Shown here: one piece after another, positions 55,486 to 64,000 of the stretch | How the letters are laid out: every line of letters begins with the position of its first letter | Position numbering within the stretch: the stretch's first letter is position 1 | Position numbers and translations under genes: made by a program | The notes under the pieces: model-generated | Database searches by the model: none | What the model saw: the letters and a program-made list of their open reading frames with translations, nothing else | Told to the model about the DNA's origin: nothing | Origin: Hyalella azteca | Taxonomy: Eukaryota > Arthropoda > Malacostraca > Amphipoda > Hyalellidae | Reading direction: 5' to 3' | Length of the DNA: 64,000 nt | NCBI RefSeq assembly: GCF_000764305.2 | Contig: NW_025938992.1 | Coordinates: 1 to 64,000 of the forward strand

Positions 55486-56341
55486 ACTAATAATATAAGT
55501 ACTAATAAAATTCAAAGATCATATTCTGAAACTTCCTCTTTAACTAACAGGCAGTATTATATTTATATAATAAAAACTTCACTAGTCGCACCAGAAGATG
55601 CATAACAACGATAAACATACACGCTCCATAACGTTTATCGTGTTACAGAGGCGACGCAATTGAAGTTTTTACATAGCATGACAGGTTCACGAATTCGCAG
55701 GGGTAACTCAGCAAATATCCTGCGCCACGGGCCTGTTGTTAAAAATTCAGCCTGCGATCACTGACTCGTACGTCAACAGTGCAAATAAGTGATGTGCCTT
55801 GATCAGCGCGGGCTTCGCTTTTGCGAGACGCGTTGTATTTGTTTTTCCATCAGTAGGTTGCTGGTGAATGCAATATGAAACACGTTGGCAAGCCTAAGTG
55901 GTGCAGTTAGCTTAAATTCCTCTTTTAAAGAGGTTATCTGCGACAGGGCTTTTTTGATTCTTTACAAATCTGAACTTTAACTCAGTTTGAACTTTTCGTA
56001 AATTCAAACGCTCCGAATGATTCCAATCGGGATGCATAAAAACTTAAACTACTTAATTTGAAAATGTTGGAAATTTCTTCTCACCGCCTGAACTTTCATG
56101 TGCGACAAATATTGGGATTCTTCCAAATAACTATGACGCATTCATCTTTAACAATTGCCAATGTTGGAATAAATTGATTTGTAAAAATACCTTGCCGACG
56201 GAATATGTAGAGCATAAATATGAGATTAAACGTTACAAGAACAATTTTTAGCAGCGCTGCAAAGCAATATAGGCAGAGTAATAAATGGGATTATTATCGG
56301 CACGACACTGGCTAAAATTCCCTTGATGATAGTGAACTAGA
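55486..56341. other. No gene recognised
   Basis: No domain-bearing ORF or repeat match was seen. Confidence 0.4.
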
Positions 56342-56951
56342 CAGCCGAAATGCAGCATACGTCTTCTTAACGCACCCGGCTTCCATCGTGATTTTTTAAT
56401 GCAACAGTTTTTCACGATGGACCCCTAATAAAATGATGCCCTTTATTCCAGCCCCGGCTATATTTGGCCGAACCATTACCCGCCCTTTCTGATATTACCA
56501 CGGGCAATTCGACTACTGTTACTTTCACGCCCAACTCCTTGATGACCAGCCAACATTTGACTTTCGCCTTTTCAGATAACTACTCGAAGATGAATTAACA
56601 TTCATTCCTCTTCGGACTTTCCGGTTTTTAGACGTTTATCCTTGTGCGTTGCCCTTGTTCTTGCCCATGAACTGTTTGAATTCTAAAAACAGACCGATGC
56701 ACACCATCTATTTGCGATGCACGCTACTTCTTTCGTCGGCAGCGCAAATATGGATCTATACAGTTAAAAATGAGAATTGTTCTTAGTTAATGTGCTGTTA
56801 AGAGCTATCCAAATGTTAACGTGTTAATGGAGGAAACAAATACCGTATATATTACACGTAAGCAAACCGCAGCACAACCATTGCGGCTATTACTTCGTAT
56901 CACCTGAAATCTCCCTTCATCCTGACCCCAATATTACTCTATAGTCTATAG

Positions 56952-57124
56952 CAGTGGTTCCCAAAGTGGGCGGTGGAGAGATCTGGAGGGCGGTGTGGAA
57001 GAAGGCAGTCCGAAGTCGAAGTCAGAAGTTCGAACGTTTGTTTAACGATTTGTACACAACACGTGCAGCACATGATTACAAGCGATGGGTTTTTTCACCC
57101 AGATCTGGATTTTTGAACTTCTCC
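56952..57124 (+). mobile_element. hAT-like terminal segment, copy 1
   Basis: CAGTGGTTCCCAAAGTGGGC has the CAGNGGTTCYCAAA form common at hAT termini. The following ~170 bp recur at 59440-59614 and 62790-63003. No transposase is present, and R3 begins at its right edge in all three copies, so R3 inserted into this element before it was copied. Confidence 0.5.
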
Positions 57125-57610
57125 TGGGTTTACGTCTCGGACAAATTTACTGCCGGGCTCGCGGCCAATTTCCGAATTCAATGATCAAGGAATACCTCCC
57201 GAACTAATGAATGTAACTCGATGAAACTTGGTACACGTATTCACCAGGACCTAAAAATGATGTTTAGCTCGTGAAAGTTTTTCGGATTTCGCCGTCATTC
57301 GTGAGTCATATAGCGATATGGGCCGAAATTCGCAGTGATCAAGGAATTTCTTCTAAACTACTGAACAGATTTGAACGAAATTTTGATTATTCATTCCTAA
57401 CTATTGAACGGTGATGTTTAGCTCGTAAAAATTTTCTTGATTTTGCCTTCCTTCGCGATTTTTTTCATGTAAACTTCATTAGTGATTTAAACAGCAGTAC
57501 GTGATTAAATGCGCAGTGATCAAGAAATTTCTTCTAAACTACTGAACAGATTTGAACGAAATTTAGTTTATAAATACCTAACCTCAGCAAATGTGATGTT
57601 CAGATGACAG
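57125..57610 (+). repeat. R3 left arm, copy 1
   Basis: Begins ACGTCTCGGACAAATTTACT, then units 'GATCAAGGAATACCTCCCGA' (57184), 'GATCAAGGAATTTCTTCTAA' (57337) and 'GATCAAGAAATTTCTTCTAA' (57516). Unit spacing is ~155-180 bp. The right arm is absent. Confidence 0.75.
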
Positions 57611-58142
57611 GAGTTGCAGAGCTGAGCAATATCTTCTCCAGTCCTTCTGAACGAGTACCGTGGTCTCGAAATCAGAATATACGACTAGTCTATGCAAGAA
57701 AACACATATCAAAACATTATTTAGATTTCCCCGAACCTTCTTCACCAATTTCGGAAAATTGAAATTATTTAAAAATGTTGAAATCTATATTTGTTCAAAA
57801 ATATGGAAAATCAGTCCAAATTACGAGTACAAATGTTAGCAAGTGTTATTGCAATGGTTTTTTATATCTGTACGGATTTATAAAAATTATTTATTACACC
57901 AGTTTGAATTCCAATAAGAATATAAATCAACATAAATGATCGAAAAAATCATATTAACATCATAAACTAATTAGAAACTCATCTCAAAACCAGTTAGACA
58001 AATTTTTAAGACATGTGTCCGTTGGCCGCATCCAGGGTAAATCATTGTTGCATTATATAGTGGCAGTAAAATATTCTAAACGATATAATTTTGCAGTGTA
58101 CCGTGGCTGAACTTTTTGCGAAATAACCCTAAATCCTCACAG

Positions 58143-58826
58143 CTACCCTGGACAGACGTTGTGCATGACTCCAATGCAGAGAAGTAGACCCCCATGGACT
58201 GTCCTACGTTAGCATTTACGTCGCCTGAAACAGGTGAATATCAGTTATATCACCTTGTCACGGACAGCTCAAACTATGCTGTCAGGACTTCTCATTACCA
58301 AGTAGGCGCTAATGCCATTCCTAACCCTATCTCCTTCTTCCCAAAGAAACTGTCTGGCGTTCAAAAGATATACTCATGCAACGTATGGCAGCGAACTTCT
58401 TGCAGCTTTTTTGCCGTTCTAAAATTCAAAACGGACATTCTTTAACACTATTTACTGATTACAAACACTTGATTTTTGCCTTCTATTCTAAATCTATAGC
58501 CAAATCCAACAGACAACAGCGATCTTTTCTTTCTGAATATGTCTCCTTTGTTCAGTATATCCACGGCAAGAATAACATTGTTGCCGACACAATGTCGCGT
58601 CCTGTCTGCGTCATTCAAGCTGACGTTTTCGATCTTCCAGGTAAAGCTAAAGCCCCAGGCCAGTGATCCTCAGTTTACGCAATACCAGGAACGATTAACC
58701 CCTTTTCTTCTTCCTGACAAATTGATCTTGTGGTGAGACACGTCGACGACTCAATCATCTTGCCCTTTCGTTCCTTCTACTTTCCGGACTAACGTCATTG
58801 ACTTTCTTCACAATTTGTCTCACCAC
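58143..58826 (+). pseudogene. Gypsy pol fragment: RT end and RNase H
   Basis: 'LAFTSPETGEYQLYHLVTDS' and 'NYAV' mark the RT to RNase H transition (catalytic D in VTDSS). 'PISFFPKKLSGVQKIYS' and 'LTLFTDYKHLIFAFYSK' are RNase H blocks; 'YIHGKNNIVADTMSRPV' is its end. At least two frameshifts. At 58826 the coding sequence stops mid-way through the region before the integrase, where the second 1.8-kb segment starts. Confidence 0.88.
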
Positions 58827-60639
58827 CAGCCGAAACGCAGCATACGTCTTCTTAACGCACCCGGCTTCCATCGTGATTTTTTAATGCAACAGTTTTTCAC
58901 GATGGACCCCTAATAAAATGATGCCCTTTATTCCAGCCCCGGCTATATTTGGCCGAACCATTATAACCCGCCCTTTCTGATATTACCACGGGCAATTCAA
59001 CTACTGTTACTTTCACGCGCAACCCCTTGATGACCAGCCAACATTTGACTTTCGCCTTTTCAGATAACTACTCGAAGATGAATTAACATTCATTCCTCTT
59101 CGGACTTTCCGGTTTTTAGACGTTTATCCTTGTGCGTTGCCCTTGTTCTTGCCCATGAACTGTTTGAATTCTAAAAACAGACCGATGCACACCATCTATT
59201 TGCGATGCACGCTACTTCTTTCGTCGGCAGCGCAAATATGGATCTATACAGTTAAAAATGAGAATTGTTCTTACTTAATGTGCTGTTAAGAGCTATCCAA
59301 ATGTTAACGTGTTAATGGAGGAAACAAATACCGTATATATTACACGTAAGCAAACCGCAGCACAACCATTGCGGCTATTCCTTCGTATCACCTGAAATCC
59401 CTCTTCATACTGACACCAATATTACTCTATAGTCTATAGAAGTGGTTGCCAAAGTGGGCGGTGGAGAGATCTGGGGGGCGGTGTGGAAGAAGGGGGTTCG
59501 GCAATCCGAAGTCGAAGTCAGAAGTTCGAACGTTTGTTTAACGATTTGTACGCAGCACGTGCAGCACATGATTACCAGCGATGGGTTTTTTCCACCCAGA
59601 TCTGGATTTTTGAACTTCTCCTGGGTTTACGTCTCGGACAAATTTACTGCCGGGCTCGCGGCCAATTTCCGAATTCAATGATCAAGGAATATCTCCCGAA
59701 CTAATGAACGTAACTCGATGAAACTTGGTACACGTATTCACCAGGACCTAACAATGATGTTTAGCTCGTGAAATTTTTTTGGATTTCGCCTTCATTCGTG
59801 AGTCATATGGCGATATGGGCCGAAATTCGCAGTGATCAAGGAATTTCTTCTAAACTACTACGCAGATTTGAACGAAATTTTGATTATTTATTCCTAACTA
59901 CTGAACGGTGATGTTTAGCTCGTAAAAATTTTCTCGATTTTGCCTTTCTTCGCGAGTTTTTTTCATTTCACCTTCATTTGTGATTTAAACAGCAGTACGC
60001 GCTTAAATGAGCAGTGATCAAGGAATTTCTTCTAAACTACTGTACAGATTTGAACGAAATTTAGTATATAAATACTTAACCTCAGCAACGGTGATGTTCA
60101 GATGACAGGAGTTGCAGAGCTGGGCCCATACTTTCAAAACTCGCTAAGTGAACGCACTGAACGAGTACCGAGGTATCGAAATCAGAAACATTTAGAAACA
60201 TTCGTATCGAAACATTTAGATTTTAGATTTACCCGAAAACTTCTTCACCAATTTCGGAAAATTGAAATTATTTAAAAATTTCGAAATCTATATTTGTTCA
60301 AAAATGTGGAAAATCAGTCCAAATTAAAAGTACAAATGATAGAAAGTCTTATTCCAATGTATTTTTTCATATCTGTACGGATTTATAAAATTATTTATTA
60401 CACCAGTTTGAATTCCATTAAGAATACAAATAAACATAATTGATCGAAAAAATCCTACTCCGAAAAATTAAAAACTAGTTAGAAGCTCATCTCAAAACCA
60501 GTTAGACAAATTTTTAAGACATGTGTCCGTTTGCCAAATCATTATTGCATTATATAGTGGCAGTAAAATATTCTAAACGATATAATTTTGCAGTATACCG
60601 TGGCTGAACTTTTTGCGAAATAACCCTAAATCCTCACAG
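58827..60639 (+). repeat. 1.8-kb segment, copy 2
   Basis: Near-identical to 56342-58142, including the hAT-like end (59441) and R3 units (59615-60115). The two copies differ by scattered bases and small indels, e.g. extra GGGGTTCGGCAA near 59490. Confidence 0.88.
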
Positions 60640-61954
60640 TTAACATTATTGCCGACACAATGTCGCGTCCTGTCTGTGTCATTCAAGCTGACGTTTTCGA
60701 TCTTCCAGGTGAAGCTAAAGCCCCAGGCCAGTGATCCTCAGTTCACGCAATACCAGGAACGATTAACTCCTTTTCTCCTGACAAATCAATCTCGTGGTGA
60801 GACTCGTCGACGACTCTATCATCTTGCCCCTTTTGTTCCTTCTACTTTCCGGACTAACGTCATTGACTTTCTTCACAATTTGTCTCACCCTGGTTTTGAA
60901 AACACGTCGAAATTAGTGAAACATCGATATTTTTGGCCACAAATGGACAATGATGTTAAAAATTTTGTCCGCGCCTGCGAAAGGTGCCAACAAGCCAAGA
61001 TGCATCGTCACACACGTTCACCTGACACTCCAATAACCGCTCCTTCTGATCGCTTTCAAACGATTCATATCGACATTATCAGACCCTCACCTTCAGCCTC
61101 TCTTCCGACTGAAACTAACCCTCTTCCCTACAAATATCTTTAGACTTTTATCGACAGAACCACACGCTGGACTGAAGCCATCCCTCTAATCGACACTACT
61201 ACTCATTCGATCGCTTTCGCCTTTGTTAGCGGTTGGATAGCATGATTCGGTGTTCCACTTTCCGAAATCACAGATCGTGGTTCTCGATTCGAAAACGAAC
61301 TCTTCGCAAACCTGTCCTCTATCCCTGTCTTCTATCACATTCGTACAACGGCTTATCATCCCCAAGCGAACGGTCTTATTGAGAGACCTTACCGCTGTTT
61401 AAAAGCCGCTATAATGGCCCGCCGCGAGAATTGATTTTTTACTTTTCCTATCGTTCTTCTCGGCTTTCGCATGACGCCGATCACCAGTAGCTCCTCACCA
61501 TTTATTTGCCACCGTAGCCGGTCCCTACATGTTGTGCCCTCAGCAGACTGTAAGTGTCGACACTACTAACCCAACTAATTCCGAGACTCTTGACTTCTTC
61601 GCACGAGAAATGGGAAAGATAGACTTCCACAACTTTGCTGACGTCGACTGCCACTCCCTTCCGCCAGCTAGCATCCCCGCGGATCTCTGCATCGCACCCA
61701 AGGTTTGGTTGCGGATAGATAGGGTCCGTAAACCACTAGAAGCGCCATATCAAGGCCCATTTGAGGGAATTCGACGAGAAACAAAATTTTTCGTACTCAA
61801 ACTTCTGTAAGGCGAAACGGCATTCACTATCGAGAGGCTGAAACATGCTCGAATACCATCTCCGCTACTTGCAACTTCTCCTACATGTGTCACTACTTCT
61901 ACACCTAAAATCCCTTCCCCTAGAGCTGTAACTTCTTCCTCTACCGCGTTTTAA
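60640..61954 (+). pseudogene. Gypsy pol fragment: RNase H end and integrase
   Basis: Starts by repeating the RNase H end seen at 58571 ('IADTMSRPVCVIQADVFD'-like), continues past the break point: 'SHPGFENTSKLVKHRYFWPQ' and 'CERCQQAKMHRHTRS' form the H-H-C-C zinc finger of integrase; catalytic Asp in 'IHIDII', second Asp in 'ITDRGSRFEN', Glu in 'NGLIERPYRCLKA'; then a C-terminal 'KVWLRIDRVRKPL' and 'YQGPFEGI' domain. Stops at 61141, 61243 and 61432, plus a frameshift near 61500, kill it. Frame ends near 61954. All three catalytic residues are still present. Confidence 0.9.
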
Positions 61955-62170
61955 AAACCTCACATGTTCCATCTTCCAGCGGGTCGCAACGACACTCGCA
62001 AATGATTCCTTCCAAATTACCTTTAACCCAGTGACGCCCTCTTGGCTACCCAGTGAATTCCTACCGCCCCCCCCCACCGACTCATATGGAAATAACACCT
62101 CATCCTTGATATTTGGTATGCAGCAATTTGAATAAAGAGAGGTTAAACACAAATTTACATTTCAGAAATA
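61955..62170. other. No gene; possible gypsy 3' flank
   Basis: Contains a C9 run at 62068-62076. No polypurine tract and LTR could be identified downstream of the gypsy pol end. Confidence 0.35.
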
Positions 62171-62171
62171 A

Positions 62172-62510
62172 AACCCAATTTAGTAGTATAGTATCTTCGG
62201 CATTGAAGAATAGGCCTGGATAGGAGGATCGCTGATTCATGTGCTTTTTGTGACTTTTTCACAGATCTAAAAAAACAGGCCTATTGATAAAATCTTTTCA
62301 ACAGACGGTGGTTTGAAATCGTTTCTAGACTTTGTTGTTCCGTTGTGTACGAGGCATTTCAAGATTGAAAGTATGCTCATGCGTAGCCTTGTCTCGTCTC
62401 TTCTTGAACGCGTTCATACTCGGAGCGTCAACAATATAATCAGGGGAGGCTGTTCCACAAGTCGGTGACTCTAAGCAAGAAAAAGTGTTGTCGCATGGAT
62501 GATTTACACC
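62172..62510 (-). pseudogene. LINE 3' end (minus) with (TACTA) tail
   Basis: The minus strand reads 'SSMRQHFFLLRVTDLWNSLP' and 'DYIVDAPSMNAFKKRRDKA', then 3' UTR ending TTCTTCAATGCCGAAGATAC followed by TATACTACTA. This is the only minus-oriented copy of the repeated LINE family, and its tail repeat is different again. Confidence 0.85.
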
Positions 62511-62511
62511 C

Positions 62512-62685
62512 AGAGCTGGGCAGCGCTACTTTGAAATGTAGCGGCACTACCGCTACATGCTCTAATTGTAGCGGGCGCTACCGCTACCGCTACACTCACT
62601 AGATTGTAGCGAGCGCTATCGCTACCGCTACAGTAAAATGTAGCGCCGCTACATTAGCCGCTACAATGGCAAAAATTGTTGGAAA
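62512..62685 (+). mobile_element. hAT-like end rich in GTAGCG
   Basis: Starts CAGAGCTGGGCAGCGCTACT, of the form found at many hAT termini, and carries over ten GTAGCG/CGCTAC motifs in ~150 bp, likely subterminal transposase-binding repeats. The opposite end was not found and there is no ORF. Confidence 0.45.
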
Positions 62686-62789
62686 TCTCCAAATATTTAT
62701 TGTTCTGCTATTGGGATTTACTCATAAACATTTAATGACAATAAAACATTTTCAAAACATATAAATGCAACTTTATTGCAATTAAAATA

Positions 62790-63003
62790 CCCAGTGATTC
62801 CCAAAGTGGGCGATGGAAAGATTTTGGGGGCGGTAAAGAAGAAGAGGGCGGTAGGAGGGCGATGAGGGGGGCGGCAGTCTTAAGTCAATATCAGAAGTTC
62901 GAACGTTTGTTTGACGATTTGTACATGTACACAACACGTGCAGCACATGACTCCCAGCGATGGTTTTTTTCACCGAGATCTGTTTTTTAATCCTCCTGGG
63001 TTT
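62790..63003 (+). mobile_element. hAT-like terminal segment, copy 3
   Basis: CAGTGATTCCCAAAGTGGGC and the following sequence match 56952-57124 with a GGGCGGTAGGAGGGCGATGA insertion. R3 starts at its right edge. Confidence 0.5.
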
Positions 63004-63932
63004 ACGTCTCGGACAAATTAACGTCCGAAATCGAGGCCGGTCTCACGGCCAATTTCCAAATTCTATGATCAAGGAATATCTCTCAAACTAATGAACTAAA
63101 CTCGATGAATCTTGGTACAATTGCGAGTTTTTTTATTTCACCTTCATTCGTGATATAAACAGCAATACGTGCTTAAATTCGCAGTAATCAAGAATTTTTT
63201 TTCTAAAATTCTGAACAGATTTGAACGATACTTAGTACTTAAATACCTAACCTCAGCAACGATGATGTTTACAATTTTTTCGTTTTGCCTTTGTTTGCGA
63301 GTGGTACGGTTATACGAATAAGGCTCTTGGTTAAACCGGCCGGTAGAAAATCCGGTCGTTCTTCCTATATCTGTATAGCTCGCGAACGAAAGCAAAATAG
63401 AAAAATTGTCACGAGCTAAACATCTTTGTTGAGAGGTTAGGTATTTATATACAAAGATTCCTTAAGATCTGTTCTGTAGTTTAGAATAAATTTATTGATC
63501 GCCGCGAATTGAAGTTTCAAATTACCCGGCGATACGGGCCGAATATAAGGAAATGTGAAATCAAGAATGACGGTGAAATGATAAAAAAACTCGCAAACGA
63601 AGGTAAAATCGAAAAAAATTAAGAGATAAAAAATCACCTTTTGGTAGTTAGGAATGTATATTCAAAATTGCGTTCAAATCTGTTCAATAGTTTGGAAGAA
63701 ATTCTTTGATCACTGCGAATTTCGGCCTGTTTCGCAATATACGCGTAACTCACGAATGAAGGTAAAATTTAAAAAAATTACGAGCTAAACATCACAGTTA
63801 GGTTTTGATGAATATGTGCTCCAAGTTTCATAGAGCTGCGTTCATTAGTTTGGGAGATATTACTTGATAATTGAATTTGGAGATTTTTCGTGAGACCGGC
63901 CACGAGTCCGGCCGTAAATTCGCCCGAGACGT
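63004..63932. mobile_element. R3 foldback element, complete copy
   Basis: Left end ACGTCTCGGACAAATTAACG; right end, in reverse complement, ACGTCTCGGGCGAATTTACG. Inverted similarity continues inward through 'CGGCCAATTTCCAAATTCTA' against 'TTTGGAGATTTTTCGTGAGA' reversed, and through units carrying 'TCGTTTTGCC'/'GGCAAAA...CGA' to a centre near 63320-63350 (AAACCGGCCGGT). Each arm is built from 150-180-bp repeats. Flanks diverge right after GACGT in the copies at 44147 and 63932, fixing the terminus. No ORF. Confidence 0.75.
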
Positions 63933-64000
63933 CCTAGGTTTCTAGTGCTGAAACAGTTAAAACAGCTGAAAAACGTATTGGTTCACTAAATGGGGTTCTT
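63933..64000. other. Window end, no feature
   Basis: Unique-looking sequence to the right of R3; too short to judge. Confidence 0.3.

Larger units (their letters stand above)
56342..58142 (+). repeat. 1.8-kb segment, copy 1 (contains hAT-like end and R3 left arm)
   Basis: Starts CAGCCGAAATGCAGCATACG and ends 'CCCTAAATCCTCACAG'. Nearly repeated at 58827-60639. Inside are a hAT-like end (56952), the left terminus of R3 (57125) and R3 repeat units to about 57600. It abuts the gypsy RT/RNase H remnant on its right. Non-coding. Confidence 0.85.

Noticed and set aside
1..64000. tRNA genes or tRNA-derived SINEs
   Set aside because: No convincing paired A-box and B-box (GGTTCGANNCC) arrangement was seen on either strand by eye.

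Overview
This is eukaryotic, AT-rich, repeat-dominated nuclear DNA from a metazoan, most likely an arthropod. That is inferred from the mixture of element types: Tc1/mariner, Penelope-like (PLE), CR1/L2-like LINE, gypsy and BEL/Pao-like LTR elements, hAT-like ends, MITEs, foldback elements and many mini- and microsatellites. I recognise no host gene, rRNA or tRNA. Nearly every interpretable stretch is a mobile-element relic or a tandem repeat. Four single N bases (21159, 25509, 26715, 27557) mark scaffold joins.

Layout. 1-6.8 kb: an LTR-like end on the minus strand, then a broken LINE 3' fragment carrying two near-perfect palindromes, then unannotated DNA. 6.8-10.7 kb: a deleted Tc1/mariner copy, a MITE, a 5'-truncated PLE with a GIY-YIG endonuclease ORF and a hammerhead ribozyme motif, and a gag scrap. 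10.7-19.9 kb: mostly unannotated, with small tandem duplications. 19.9-22.7 kb: a LINE fragment whose 3' tail became a ~570-bp (TTCTA)n tract, and a dispersed repeat split by ~0.86 kb. 25.5-27.6 kb: an 18-bp minisatellite, a second LINE tail, a TA-flanked MITE and an exact 136-bp duplication beside N joins. 28-54 kb: a nested cluster of one undescribed repeat family (called R1/T here) in both orientations, with a LINE 3' end as passenger, a second mariner, a second PLE, and a gag-like ORF of 475 codons upstream of an LTR (32.3-34.7 kb). 54.2-55.5 kb: a third PLE. 56-64 kb: a gypsy pol pseudogene interrupted by a 1.8-kb segment inside a 2.49-kb tandem duplication, then a LINE fragment, hAT-like ends and a complete foldback element (called R3).

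The most notable items are: (1) a hammerhead-ribozyme core at the same place downstream of the endonuclease in all three PLE copies, intact in only one; (2) the R1/T long-inverted-repeat family, which appears to have spread a LINE 3' end as cargo; (3) the R3 foldback element; (4) the gag-like ORF with no recognisable pol; (5) LINE tails that end in different pentanucleotide repeats in different copies. All calls come from reading the sequence by eye. Repeat boundaries are approximate unless a target duplication or palindrome fixes them.
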